From assembly GCA_046299415.1 (NCBI GenBank), contig JBKBII010000002.1:186001-250000 (forward strand): 64,000 nt of DNA, written 5' to 3'. A model generated the notes under the pieces. That model was given only the letters and a program-made list of their open reading frames with translations, made no database searches and was not told the DNA's origin. The first letter of the stretch is position 1. Each line of letters starts with the position of its first letter. Position numbers and translations under genes: made by a program. Shown here piece after piece: positions 1 through 9,482 of the stretch. This DNA is from JBKBII01 sp046299415. GTDB taxonomy: Bacteria; Pseudomonadota; Gammaproteobacteria; Ectothiorhodospirales; Ectothiorhodospiraceae.

Positions 1-2
1 AG

Positions 3-581
3 CCATCGATCCGGTGGAGCCCGCCACGGGGTTTTGATAGCCCCTCCACCTTGATTGACAAATCGGATGAGAACGACTTGTCGCTCAACCTCCCAACCCT
101 GCTGTTTTTTGAAGCCAGCGCCGGTCGACCCGCAGATCGGCATCAAGAAAGCGAAGCCTATCGAGCGCTCCTGTCCCAACCTGAAATCGAAGAGAAACTG
201 GCCGGCTGGACGCGAATCGCGATACCTGACGCATCACTGGCCCATCTCGATTCGGTATCGTCTCCTTCGTCTGATGACGACGCAACGACGCAAGCGGACT
301 CGATTGCTGACTGGGTGCGGATCGGCACCAGCTGGGCGCAAACCCTCGAGCTCGAACAACGGCCGGCACTGGTGTGGATTTCGGAAGACGGCCAGGAAGT
401 TCTACGAATCGACTCACCGTGGTTGATCGATTACAACGGCCGACCGTTGTCGTCGATCGGTCCTGAGCAGATTGATAGCCTGATTTCGCGTCACGAGTAC
501 GTCGAAAGCGGCGCCTTCAAGACCCACCCACAATATCAACGCTGGCGTGCGGAAAGGCTACGAGGCGCGCTCGAACGATGA
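3..581 (+). CDS. SoxW-like thioredoxin-fold protein, 5' end cut by window edge
   Basis: The frame is open to the left window edge; a TTG at 51 is possible as a start but has no Shine-Dalgarno (SD) sequence, so the gene probably begins outside the window. The strand-helix start (LPTLLFFEAS) followed by a helix, then PALVWISEDGQEVLRID and a C-terminal helix with YVESGAFKTHPQYQRW, resembles the SoxW/thioredoxin-related family, which in sulfur oxidisers sits near sulfur-oxidation genes and reduces disulfides in the periplasm. The visible part has no CxxC motif: the place where the redox pair is expected reads EASAGRPADRH. It would therefore be a redox-inactive thioredoxin fold, or its function has changed. 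Family assignment is by pattern only; no partner gene is visible upstream. Confidence 0.6.
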   Translation, partial: PSIRWSPPRGFDSPSTLIDKSDENDLSLNLPTLLFFEASAGRPADRHQESEAYRALLSQPEIEEKLAGWTRIAIPDASLAHLDSVSSPSSDDDATTQADSIADWVRIGTSWAQTLELEQRPALVWISEDGQEVLRIDSPWLIDYNGRPLSSIGPEQIDSLISRHEYVESGAFKTHPQYQRWRAERLRGALER

Positions 582-832
582 GGGATCGGGGGACCGCCCA
601 CCGTTGCGAACGCGGCACCAGAAGCAACGCGACCGAGCGTCGATGAACCACTGATTCATGCGATCTTCGCGTGCGCTGCGAGCACATCGCGCGCGACACT
701 TCCCTTGCGGCTTTCTTCTCGGCGCCTCCCTCAACGGCGCCAGCGATCCAACCGCACAGGACGCGAAACGTTTAGCTCACATCTCGAGTCGAGTCACGAC
801 CGGCAGCAAACCCACCAATAGCGCCCTGAACA

Positions 833-1261
833 TCACTCAGAGGCACCGCGGGGCCGGAAATCGAGAACACCCGAGTTGATGCAGTAGCGTAGACCGGTTG
901 GGCGCGGCCCATCGGGAAACACGTGTCCCAGATGCGAATCACAAGCGGCGCATCGAACCTCAGTCCGCACCATTCCATGACTGACATCGCGATGCTCGGT
1001 CACAGCGGAGCTCATGGCCCTGTGGAAACTCGGCCATCCGCTACCCGAATCAAACTTGGTCGTCGAATCGAACAGCGCCGAACCACAGACGACGCAACGG
1101 TAAACACCATCTGCATGATGGTCGGCATAGCGTCCGCTGAACGCTGGCTCGGTCCCGTGCTCACGAGCGATGCGGTATTGTTCTGGCGTCAAGCGTTGAC
1201 GAAGCTCGTCCTCGTCGACCTGGAAAGCCGGTGATGAATCTGCGTCAAAGTTCGATGACAC
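833..1261 (-). CDS. msrB: Peptide-methionine (R)-S-oxide reductase MsrB
   Basis: MsrB reduces methionine-R-sulfoxide in proteins, using thioredoxin as electron donor. The 142-residue product has the four zinc cysteines as two CxxC pairs (CVVC and CAAC), the GSGWPSF motif and the catalytic cysteine in RYCINSGVL, all in family order and at normal family length. The frame is open upstream to an ATG at 1453, but the GTG at 1261 is preferred because GGAGGA lies about 6 bases before it and the extra 64 residues match nothing in the family. The gene is transcribed away from the sucrose synthase gene, so the gap to it must hold divergent promoters. No signal peptide is seen, so it acts in the cytoplasm. 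Confidence 0.93.
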   Translation of the reverse strand: MSSNFDADSSPAFQVDEDELRQRLTPEQYRIAREHGTEPAFSGRYADHHADGVYRCVVCGSALFDSTTKFDSGSGWPSFHRAMSSAVTEHRDVSHGMVRTEVRCAACDSHLGHVFPDGPRPTGLRYCINSGVLDFRPRGASE

Positions 1262-1579
1262 TGTCTTCCTCCGAGGATCGCCTGTGGATGCAATCACCGA
1301 CCAAACGACTCGCGTGGAGTTTCCCGGTCGCCACATCAGGTTCCGGATCAGGCACTCCGTAGAGAGCGCGATTGGGCCCGAAATCATTTGGCTTCCATGC
1401 TCTGGGCACGACTCAGCCACGTTTGGATTTGTGATCCAGACTAAGCGACGCAAAAGACCCAGCCAAGCCGCATCGAACGAACACTCGGCGCTCCAGCGGC
1501 GCCAACCTCAACGGCCCCGAACCTGACCCTCGCGGCGTTGATCAGCGAATCGAAAATTCGCAAACGGAGAACAGGCCAG
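1262..1579. other. Divergent intergenic region, no gene seen
   Basis: This 318-base gap separates msrB (leftward) from the sucrose-phosphate synthase gene (rightward). It must contain both promoters, but I see no convincing -35/-10 pair and no conserved coding frame. Confidence 0.5.
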
Positions 1580-3928
1580 ATGTCCGAAGCTTGCGCACCC
1601 TCATTACCCTCAAGCCAAACCGCGGCGCCCGATACTGCCGGACTCACGAATAACGCCTCACCCGGTGCTGCAGACGGCGGCTCGCTCAGTGCCGATCTCT
1701 CAGCAGCCAAACCATCGGCCAACGACGATAACGTCATCCCAAAGCGCAAAGGTCGAGATCGACTCTACATCGTTTTACTCAGCATTCACGGCTTGATTCG
1801 CGGCCGCGATCTCGAACTCGGTCGCGATGCCGACACCGGCGGCCAGACCCTTTACGTCGTTCAGCTGGCGCGAGCGCTCGGGCGCCATCCCGACGTCGCC
1901 CGAGTTGACCTACTGACACGCCGCGTCATCGACTCCAAGGTCTCCGCGGATTACGCCGCCGAAGAAGAACCCCTCAGCGAACGCGCGCGCATCGTCCGCA
2001 TCGACTGTGGGCCACGGCGCTATCTGCGCAAAGAAAAGCTCTGGCCACATCTCGACTGTTTCGCCGACAATGCCCTGGCGCATCTACAACGGGTCATGCA
2101 GGAAACCGGGCTACGCGCCTCAGCGGTCCATGGCCACTACGCCGACGCCGGCTACGTCGCCGTGCAGCTCGCCAATCTTCTCGGCACACCATTGCTGCAA
2201 ACAGGCCACTCTCTCGGACGCGAGAAACGCCGTCGATTACGCGATGCCGGACTCACCGACGACGTCATCGAAGAGCGTTATGCCATCAGCACGCGCATCC
2301 ACGCGGAAGAGGAAGCGCTGGCGAACGCCCACGCAGTCATCGCCTCGACCCAACAGGAAATCGACACTCAGTACGCGGCCTACGCCAATTTTTATGCAAG
2401 CCGCATGCTGGTGATACCGCCCGGGACAGACATTACTCGCTTTCACGCCCCGCGCAGCGGCACTCGAAGCATCGGGAAACACGGCGTCGAAGCCTCGATC
2501 ACACGCTTTCTTCGTGATCCCAAGCGTCCGATGGTTCTCGCCATCGCCCGACCCGACGAACGCAAAAACCTTCACGCGCTGATCGACGCCTTCGCTGCCA
2601 GCTCCTGGCTGCGTCAACACGCCAATCTGACGATCGTCGCCGGTAACCGTGATGATCTACGCGATCTCGATCGCGGCGCGCGAGACGTCATATCGGGTCT
2701 GCTGCTCGCCGCCGATCGCCACGACCTCTGGGGACAAATCGCCCTGCCCAAACATCACGATCGTGATGAAGTCTCGGGACTTTACCAGCTCGCCGCGGCG
2801 ACCCGAGGTGTCTTCGTCAATCCCGCACTGACTGAACCCTTCGGTCTCACCCTTCTCGAAGCAGCCGCTTCCGGCCTACCGATTATCGCCACGAACGACG
2901 GCGGCCCCCGAGAAATCATCGCGCGCTGCCGCAACGGGATTCTCGTCGACCCGCTCGACCCCGCCTCGATCACAAACGCGATCGAGCAGGTGCTCAAAGA
3001 CCGCGATCAATGGAAAGTCCTATCGAGAAACGGACAGCGCGGCGTCCGCGAGCATTTCACCTGGGACGTCCATGCCCGTCGTTATGTCGAGTTGGTCGAC
3101 CGACTTTCCAAGGCGATCGTCCCGACGCAGATTCCCCAACGCAAAGCATCCGGGCGTCTATCACGCATCCAGCGAGCACTGATCACGGACATCGACAACA
3201 CCCTACTCGGCGACGAAACCGCCACACGTTCTTTCGTGCGATGGCTCAAGCGCCATCGCGACGATCTGATTTTTGGTGTCGCCACCGGCCGCCGCCTCGA
3301 TTCGGCAGCGGCCGTGCTCGCCGAACACAACATCCCAACCCCCGACGTCTGGATCACCTCGGTCGGATCCGAGATTCATTACGGGCCCGAGCAAGTTCCT
3401 GACAGCGGCTGGTTCCAGCACCTCAACCATCGCTGGGAACCGGATCGCATCGACGCTGTGTTTACGCAAGTCGACGGAATCGAACGCCAGCCCGAAATCG
3501 ATCAACGAAGGTTCAAGCGCAGTTACTTCGTCTCAGAAAAGCACGCGCTGACACCCGAAAAATTGGAATCGCAGCTGTTTCGAAACGACCTGCACGCGCA
3601 CATGATCCTGTCACACTCGCGCTATCTGGATTTACTTCCGGTTCGCGCCGGCAAGGGACTGGCCGTGCGCTACTTTGCTGCCAAATGGGGCCTGTCGCTC
3701 GAGCAGATTGTCGTCGCCGGCGACTCAGGCAATGACGAAGATATGCTCCGGGGCCGGGTCCTCGGTGTCGTCGTCGGCAACCATCAACCCGAACTCGATG
3801 GGCTGGTCGGGTTTCAGCGCATCTACTTCGCCAAAGCCGAATACGCGGCCGGTATTCTCGAAGGCATCGAACATTTCAACGAGCGGTTTGGCTGGAGCAG
3901 CGATGTCGACAGCCCGAACGACAAATGA
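1580..3928 (+). CDS. sps: Sucrose-phosphate synthase with C-terminal sucrose-phosphatase domain
   Basis: The 782-residue protein joins a GT-B glycosyltransferase (family GT4), which makes sucrose-6-phosphate from UDP-glucose and fructose-6-phosphate, to a HAD-IIB phosphatase domain that can release sucrose. After a polar tail of about 60 residues come LYIVLLSIHGLIRGRDLELG and DTGGQTLYVVQLARAL (substrate loop). The nucleotide-sugar motif EPFGLTLLEAAASGLP lies near residue 420, HAD motif I (DIDNTLLGD) near 536 and the last HAD motif (GDSGNDEDML) near 713. The ATG at 1580 is chosen because GGAGA precedes it; a TTG at 1538 would add 14 residues. The aspartates needed for phosphatase activity are present, so the enzyme may be bifunctional, unlike plant SPS where this domain is inactive. 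Sucrose made this way is a compatible solute or reserve in many halophilic and methane- or sulfur-oxidising bacteria. Confidence 0.9.
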   Translation: MSEACAPSLPSSQTAAPDTAGLTNNASPGAADGGSLSADLSAAKPSANDDNVIPKRKGRDRLYIVLLSIHGLIRGRDLELGRDADTGGQTLYVVQLARALGRHPDVARVDLLTRRVIDSKVSADYAAEEEPLSERARIVRIDCGPRRYLRKEKLWPHLDCFADNALAHLQRVMQETGLRASAVHGHYADAGYVAVQLANLLGTPLLQTGHSLGREKRRRLRDAGLTDDVIEERYAISTRIHAEEEALANAHAVIASTQQEIDTQYAAYANFYASRMLVIPPGTDITRFHAPRSGTRSIGKHGVEASITRFLRDPKRPMVLAIARPDERKNLHALIDAFAASSWLRQHANLTIVAGNRDDLRDLDRGARDVISGLLLAADRHDLWGQIALPKHHDRDEVSGLYQLAAATRGVFVNPALTEPFGLTLLEAAASGLPIIATNDGGPREIIARCRNGILVDPLDPASITNAIEQVLKDRDQWKVLSRNGQRGVREHFTWDVHARRYVELVDRLSKAIVPTQIPQRKASGRLSRIQRALITDIDNTLLGDETATRSFVRWLKRHRDDLIFGVATGRRLDSAAAVLAEHNIPTPDVWITSVGSEIHYGPEQVPDSGWFQHLNHRWEPDRIDAVFTQVDGIERQPEIDQRRFKRSYFVSEKHALTPEKLESQLFRNDLHAHMILSHSRYLDLLPVRAGKGLAVRYFAAKWGLSLEQIVVAGDSGNDEDMLRGRVLGVVVGNHQPELDGLVGFQRIYFAKAEYAAGILEGIEHFNERFGWSSDVDSPNDK

Positions 3929-4289
3929 GTACGCTTCGGGAAGCGCTGAAAAAAGCCGCGACAGGGGCACGGCGCAAGACGTCCGGAGTGCGGCAACCGA
4001 CACTCCGTCAATCGCCAGACAAGAGAACGAGAGCCGCGCAGCAATCGATCATCTGTTGCCTCGAATCTGTGTGTACCGCACCCGCAAACTGAAGCAAGAT
4101 CACAACGCGCCCTACGGCTTCGACGATCCGAACAGGACTTCAGGCATGCATTCCAGAACACATCAACGATTTCGCGCTTGGCGATCCATCCAGCCATGAC
4201 TCACCGAGAGAGTGCCGACTCAAAGATTGCTGATCGGCTCTTCCACGCCGGGCGATCGAGCTGTCCTCGGAGGCAGGAGGCCCCTTAGA
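3929..4289. other. Intergenic region, no gene seen
   Basis: Open frames here are short and match nothing I recognise. The last 15 bases carry the AGGAGG of the next gene. No terminator hairpin with a T run was found after the sucrose synthase gene. Confidence 0.45.
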
Positions 4290-5108
4290 ATGACTACCGT
4301 TGCAACACGTTCGGCGATCAACAGCCCGTGCGCGCACTCATCAAGACACCCCCCCTGCGCTACGGCTGAAGCCCCAAAACGTCTCTCGACACACCTCGAC
4401 GGACGACACGTCCGACCGCAGCCGTCACAGCTCGCACATCGTAATACGCGCGGAGTACATCGCTCTGTCGGGCTTTCGCTCGCGCTGAGCATGACCCTGG
4501 GAGTAACCTCGAGTGTCTTCGCGCCCTCCAGCGTCTCGGCACAGACCATCTACAAATGGACCGACTCGAACAACGTCACGCACTACAGCACAACGCCGCC
4601 ACCTGAAAGCTCACAGGGCGAGCACCACGTTATCGACCGGCAAGGTCAGACACGCGATGTTCGGCGAGCGCCGCCACCCATCGACGATCCAGCAGCACTG
4701 GAGGCCGCCGAAGCCGCTGCGCAAGCCGAGCTCGCTGCGCGCGAAGCGCAGCGTCGCGACGATGACCGCGCTCGCTTTCTCCGTCAGGCCTTTGGTTCGG
4801 TGGACGACATCGCACGAACCTACGACCGCCGGATCGCGGTTCTGGGAGGCAACAGAAGTATCAGCGAAGCACAAGAGCACGCGCTGTTGCGCGAACGCGC
4901 ACGCATTTCTGCGCAGCGGGACAGCCAAAACCGCCGCCCCGACGAGCTCGCCCGTTACGAACGTGAACTCGCGGAACTGAACCAGCGCATAGCGGAAGAA
5001 CGCGCTGCCCGCGCATCCCAGTTCGAGCAGCAGCAACAACTCGAGCGCGAGCGTGATACCGCAATCGCCGATTGGGAGCGCCTGATCGAGAACGCGCCGT
5101 CGCGCTGA
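4290..5108 (+). CDS. Secreted DUF4124-domain protein with coiled-coil tail
   Basis: The product (272 residues) has a long basic N-terminus, a hydrophobic export segment at about 50-75 (SVGLSLALSMTLGV) ending in VSAQTIYKWTD, then a DUF4124 domain, recognisable by the IYKWTDSNNVTHYSTTPP pattern. The second half is a charged Ala/Arg/Glu-rich helix with QQQQ, probably a coiled coil. DUF4124 proteins are periplasmic or envelope-linked proteins of unknown function, common in gammaproteobacteria. The ATG at 4290 follows AGGAGG at 4275-4280. The 50 residues before the export segment are long for a signal peptide, so a later start is possible, though none has a better ribosome site. It stands alone between sps and fbp. 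Confidence 0.75.
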   Translation: MTTVATRSAINSPCAHSSRHPPCATAEAPKRLSTHLDGRHVRPQPSQLAHRNTRGVHRSVGLSLALSMTLGVTSSVFAPSSVSAQTIYKWTDSNNVTHYSTTPPPESSQGEHHVIDRQGQTRDVRRAPPPIDDPAALEAAEAAAQAELAAREAQRRDDDRARFLRQAFGSVDDIARTYDRRIAVLGGNRSISEAQEHALLRERARISAQRDSQNRRPDELARYERELAELNQRIAEERAARASQFEQQQQLERERDTAIADWERLIENAPSR

Positions 5109-5861
5109 AGAGACAACCGCGAGAAACGTCCGCGGTCCGAACAGCGACACACACGACAGCGCTCGTCGACTCCGAAAGACCGCGGGCTCCGCGCGCGCAA
5201 TCGCCATCGGCTATCATCGCGAGACGGTCGCGACAAGGCCTCGAAACTCCACTCACCGAACCTTTCTCACTGAGCGTTTCATCGCGAACGACACCCGATT
5301 CTCGGCAACGAATCAACGCTCGCCCATGGCCATCGAGCGCGTCGTCGGCCATCGGCGAACGAGGCAAGATCGCACGAACGTGCTCGAAAATCCGAGGAGA
5401 CGCTTCCGGCCACGCGGCCAGCATCGACAGAAAACACCGTAAGAGCGGATCGACTGAGGGCGTCGACGATGAGCGCCAATCGCTCGACCTTTTGTCACGT
5501 AAACTTCAGCGCCTCGGATCACGAATCACTCGCTCGGGGTCGAAACCCCAATCGATCCCGAAACACCGAGGCCATAATTACCGGTCAATGCGACCGATCC
5601 AAGTCGCCCGTCCCGCGATGTTGGACGCGCGATACCAGCGGCTTGCGCTGCGGTCCCCGCGTTACGCGACCCGCCTTATTCAGCGTCTCCCCAAACAGAG
5701 TCGCCACCCAAGGTTGCGCATGGCGCTTGCCTTTCAGGTTTTGTGACAGGCCACAGAATGCGACGTGCCGAGCGTGGTTTTGTGACACGTCAAAGTGCCC
5801 CGAGTACTCGACCCGAAGCGCTTTTCTCGAACGACACTCCAGAGTCAGCGGACTCAGGCCA
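5109..5861. other. 750-base gap between convergent genes, no gene seen
   Basis: No frame here shows recognisable protein motifs. Two copies of GGTTTTGTGACA occur at 5737-5748 and 5776-5787, 39 bases apart, just downstream of fbp. A small hairpin (GGGG-TCGAAA-CCCC) lies near 5540. No T-run terminator is evident. Confidence 0.45.
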
Positions 5862-6872
5862 TCAGGACGTGTGGTACTCGACAATTCGAGCCACTTCGTT
5901 TTTCGCACCCAGCGCAACCGGAACACGCTGGTGGATGCCCTCAGGCGGGATATCCAAAATCCGTTCGCGACCAGTGCTCGACGCACCACCGGCCTGCTCG
6001 ACGATGAAACTCATCGGGTTGGCTTCGTACATCAACCGCAGCTTACCCGACTGGTTCTTGCTCTTGAGCTTTTCATCGACCGGATAGGTGAACACGCCAC
6101 CACGCGTCAGGATCCGGTGCACTTCGGCGACCATCGACGCCACCCAGCGCATATTGAAATCCTTGCCGCGCGGGCCCTCCTTGCCGGCCAGACACTCGTC
6201 AATGTAGCGCTTCATCGGCGCTTCCCAGAAACGAGAATTGGACGCGTTGATCGCAAATTCCTGCGTGTCCTCGGGAATCCGCACATTCTCGCGGGTCAAC
6301 AAAAACTCACCGAAGTCCGGATCGAGCGTGAACATGTTGACGCCCTGTCCAGTAGTCAAGACCATCATTGTCGACGGTCCGTACAGGCAATAGCCCGCCG
6401 CCACCTGTTGCGATCCAGGCTGCAAAAAGTCCTCAGTCGTTGGATTTTCGCGTCCCTTTGGTGCGCGCAGAATCGAGAAGATCGTGCCCACCGACACATT
6501 CACGTCGATGTTCGACGACCCATCGAGCGGATCGAACAATACCAGATAGTGGCCACGCGGCGCGTCCTTTGGCAGCTCAAGAATGTCATCCATCTCTTCG
6601 GACGCGAGTCCCGCAACATGCCCGTTGCAAGACAGAGCCTCGATGAACACTTCATTCGAAATGACATCAAGTTTTTTCTGAGTTTCGCCCTGCACGTTCT
6701 CTGAGCCGGCAGATCCCAGCACATCGACCAACGCACCCTTGTTCACGAGCGCCGAGATCTTTTTGCAAGCCACGCCGATGTCGTTGAGCAGACCGGTAAA
6801 CTCACCAGTGGCGTTCGGCATCGTGCGCTGCGTCTCGATAATGTAATTGGTCAGCGTGGTTCCAATGTGCAT
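5862..6872 (-). CDS. fbp: Class I fructose-1,6-bisphosphatase
   Basis: Hydrolyses fructose-1,6-bisphosphate to fructose-6-phosphate for gluconeogenesis, the Calvin cycle and sucrose synthesis. The 336-residue length is typical of class I enzymes. The metal-binding motif FDPLDGSSNIDVNVSVG is intact, as are ASEEM upstream of it and the substrate region near the end (YEANPMSFIVEQAGG). The start is ATG at 6872. It is encoded opposite to pfp, which catalyses the reversible reaction of the same metabolite pair, and lies close to the sucrose-phosphate synthase that uses its product. No operon partner is seen. Identity is certain; the link to sucrose is inferred from neighbourhood. Confidence 0.97.
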   Translation of the reverse strand: MHIGTTLTNYIIETQRTMPNATGEFTGLLNDIGVACKKISALVNKGALVDVLGSAGSENVQGETQKKLDVISNEVFIEALSCNGHVAGLASEEMDDILELPKDAPRGHYLVLFDPLDGSSNIDVNVSVGTIFSILRAPKGRENPTTEDFLQPGSQQVAAGYCLYGPSTMMVLTTGQGVNMFTLDPDFGEFLLTRENVRIPEDTQEFAINASNSRFWEAPMKRYIDECLAGKEGPRGKDFNMRWVASMVAEVHRILTRGGVFTYPVDEKLKSKNQSGKLRLMYEANPMSFIVEQAGGASSTGRERILDIPPEGIHQRVPVALGAKNEVARIVEYHTS

Positions 6873-7212
6873 GTCGCGGGTCCTCAGTCTGTGGAAGCAA
6901 ATCTCGAATCATCAAGGCAACGGCAGCCTGCGTCACAAATCATTCTCGAGCGGGCCGTCCAAAGCGCGCACCGAGCGCTTCAATCGCCATCAAGATAGCG
7001 TGCGGCGCGAGACGGCCGTTATCGACGTCGCGCGAGTCTAGCAGAGCCGCCCCGTACACCACGTCGAAATCAGCGAAAGCACTGGGATTTGTGACAACCC
7101 CGCGATAGACCGCCGAATCCTTTATCGGGCAGTTTGCGGGTCGAAGCGGGTCCCCGTCCGCGCATTGACCCTGTTTTGAATCGCCACTCGACGACACCTG
7201 AGGAGTCAACGC
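6873..7212. other. Divergent fbp/pfp intergenic region
   Basis: This 340-base gap holds the promoters of two divergent genes acting on fructose-bisphosphate. TTTGTGAC occurs on the minus strand at 6932-6939 and as TTTGTGACA on the plus strand at 7088-7096. The same word occurs twice after fbp. No full palindrome is present, so the regulator is unknown. Confidence 0.4.
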
Positions 7213-8469
7213 ATGCCGCAAAAAGCCATCTACGCCCAATCGGGCGGCGTCACGGCCGTCATCAACGCCTCGGCACTTGGGGTCATCGAAGCCACTCGCG
7301 CGCATCCCGCGCACTTCTCTGGCTTGATGGCCGCTGCTGACGGTATTCTCGGCCTCCTGCACGAGGACCTGATCGATCTAGACCAGGAAGATCCCTTGGC
7401 GCTGCGCGCACTGCTCCACACCCCCGGCGGCGCGTTTGGTTCATGTCGCTTCGATCTCGGCGACCCCGATCGTAATCCAGAGCAATACGAGCGCCTCGTC
7501 GAGGTCTTTCAAGCGCACGACATCGGCACGCTGTTTTACAACGGTGGCGGCGGATCAATGGACACCTGTCTCAAGGTCGCAGAAATGAGCAGGCGCATGA
7601 ATTTTCCGATCCGCGCGATCGGCGTGCCCAAAACCATCGACAACGATCTTGCCGTTACCGACTCAGCGCCTGGATTCGGTTCAGCAGCGAAGTACATTGC
7701 CACGGCGGTCCGCGAAGCGAGTCTCGATGTCGAATCGATGCACACGAGCTCGACCAAGGTGTTCATCCTTGAGGTCATGGGTCGCCATGCCGGCTGGCTC
7801 GCAGCGGCCGCGGCACTGGCACAGGAATACGACGGCCGCCCACCTATGCTCATTCTGTTCGCCGAGAAACGCTTCAACGAGGCCGAATTCCTCGATCAGC
7901 TCGAACGCACGATCGAGCGCTTTGGCTACTGTGTCGTGATTGCGTCGGAAGGCTTGAAAAAACCGGATGGCTCACTTTACGCCGTCGAACAGACGCACGA
8001 GGTCTACGCGTATCAACAACTCGGCGGTGTTGCGCCGCGTCTCGCCAACCTCGTGCGCGAAAAAACCGGACACAAACTGCACTGGGCGGTACTGGATTAT
8101 CTCCAGCGTGCTGCTCGCCATCTCGCCTCACGAGTCGACGTTGAACAGGCCTATGCAGTCGGGCGCGCGGCCGTCGAAGGGGTCGTTGCAGGTCGCGACC
8201 GCTTCATGCCGATCATCGAACGCGTCTCGACCCATCCTTATCGCTGGCGAATCGGCTTTACCGACCTCGAAACGGTCGCCAACATCGAACAAGGCATGCC
8301 CGACCATTTCATCTCACCCGACGGCTACGGCATCACCGCAGCCGCCCGCGACTATCTACGGCCGCTGATTCAGGGCGAAGCCCCGCCCCCGTTTGAAAAC
8401 GGCCTGCCGTGTTACACACGACTCCGCCGCATCGCCGTGCCGCGCCGCCTGCCACCCTTTTCGTCGTGA
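7213..8469 (+). CDS. pfp: Pyrophosphate-dependent 6-phosphofructokinase
   Basis: Phosphorylates fructose-6-phosphate with pyrophosphate, reversibly, in the cytoplasm. The 418 residues fit the clade II/III PPi-PFK size. Visible motifs are YNGGGGSMDTC (phosphate-donor loop), GVPKTIDNDLAVTD with the catalytic TIDND, GSAAKYIA, and EVMGRHAGWLAAAAAL. The donor loop has Gly where long PPi-PFKs often have Asp, so donor preference (PPi against ATP) is a family-level inference. ATG at 7213 follows a GAGG-like ribosome site about 10 bases upstream. PPi-PFK lets an autotroph or sucrose-storing cell run glycolysis and the Calvin cycle with one reversible enzyme; here it is divergent from fbp. Confidence 0.9.
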   Translation: MPQKAIYAQSGGVTAVINASALGVIEATRAHPAHFSGLMAAADGILGLLHEDLIDLDQEDPLALRALLHTPGGAFGSCRFDLGDPDRNPEQYERLVEVFQAHDIGTLFYNGGGGSMDTCLKVAEMSRRMNFPIRAIGVPKTIDNDLAVTDSAPGFGSAAKYIATAVREASLDVESMHTSSTKVFILEVMGRHAGWLAAAAALAQEYDGRPPMLILFAEKRFNEAEFLDQLERTIERFGYCVVIASEGLKKPDGSLYAVEQTHEVYAYQQLGGVAPRLANLVREKTGHKLHWAVLDYLQRAARHLASRVDVEQAYAVGRAAVEGVVAGRDRFMPIIERVSTHPYRWRIGFTDLETVANIEQGMPDHFISPDGYGITAAARDYLRPLIQGEAPPPFENGLPCYTRLRRIAVPRRLPPFSS

Positions 8470-8708
8470 AGAGCCCACTGCAATGCATGATCGACATCAC
8501 CCGCTGATCAATCTTCATATCGGCCGAAAAACGGGCCACCGCGCCCATCGCCACAGCGGGAATGAGCGACGCCGGGCATCCGTCCCTGAAGGGTGTGTTT
8601 GATCCGGGATCGCCCGCGCGAAGATCGAAACATCACCAAGTGATGCCCACCACCCTCACCACTCTTCGCAACGCGTGGTACCGGACCGTATTCAAGGAGG
8701 TTTAAACC

Positions 8709-9146
8709 ATGCGCTCAAGCCCAAACGGCGCCCGCGCAAACGGATGGCTTGCCATCACCATCGTCGCCGGCCTCCTGGCCGGCGACGCCGCCGCTCAGAC
8801 GGCCTGGATGCCCGTCACCGAACTCAATGGAGTCGCCTTCGAATTTCGCTCGATACAGCGTTGCGAAGGCAATTACACGCAATGGCGCGCGACCAACACG
8901 TCGTCTCAGACTGTTACCGCCTACCTGCGCGAACGCATCTATCACTGCGGCGAAGGCCAGGACCACCGTGCAGCATTCGCCGCTTTCTACGATCTCGAGC
9001 CCGGACAGGTCCGCGAAGGTCTACGCGAAGATTTCGTCTGTCCCGACGTTGTCGTGAACGCCGAACTGCTCGCTGAAATTGAACCGCACGAAACTGAATC
9101 CAATGCGCCGGGACCCGCGAGCAACCACCAACGAAGCTCTGAGTGA
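8709..9146 (+). CDS. Small secreted protein, unknown function
   Basis: The 145-residue product starts at an ATG 7 bases after a strong AGGAGG (8695-8700). It has a clear signal peptide (basic start, hydrophobic ITIVAGLLAGDAAAQ, cut near residue 30), then a compact domain of about 90 residues with three cysteines and many aromatic residues. The segment ATNTSSQTVTAYLRERIYHC looks like beta strands. The last 25 residues are polar and probably disordered. I do not recognise a named family. It lies alone, 239 bases after pfp, and is probably transcribed by itself. Its location should be the periplasm or outside the cell. Confidence 0.7.
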   Translation: MRSSPNGARANGWLAITIVAGLLAGDAAAQTAWMPVTELNGVAFEFRSIQRCEGNYTQWRATNTSSQTVTAYLRERIYHCGEGQDHRAAFAAFYDLEPGQVREGLREDFVCPDVVVNAELLAEIEPHETESNAPGPASNHQRSSE

Positions 9147-9482
9147 GTTCGAGCGATCGCGCAGAGACGAGTGCGGTCAAGGATCTGCCGCCATCATTGA
9201 ACGCGGACGAGCCTTAACGAGCCTCGCAACACTATTCTGGCGGGCCGGATGCCGGGTCAGATGCTGCGCGACAGAGGTCGATCGACTTGGCGCCAGACCG
9301 AAGGAACATCCGAATCAGCAACAGCCAGACGGTTGCGATTCAGGTGGCAAAGTGAATAATCGATAGGGTACGTTCAGTTTCGACACTGTTACACGTGCCC
9401 GCAATCATTCGTGTAGTGAACGAGCAAACCGAAACCCGCCACCACACGGCGCGCCACCGCGCCAAATAGGGAGCAAGCCACG
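9147..9482. other. Intergenic region upstream of PA2779-like gene
   Basis: No coding frame of note. The last 120 bases are relatively AT-rich and contain partial inverted sequences (GTTACACG and CGTGTAG around 9388-9417), so this probably holds the promoter of the following two-gene operon. I could not fix -35 and -10 elements. Confidence 0.4.

Noticed and set aside
5469..6704. 411-codon plus-strand frame across fbp
   Set aside because: It is antisense to a certain fbp gene; composition is Arg/His-rich with no motif.
8483..8602. 39-codon His/Arg-rich ORF after pfp
   Set aside because: Weak ribosome site, low third-position G/C bias and no pattern.
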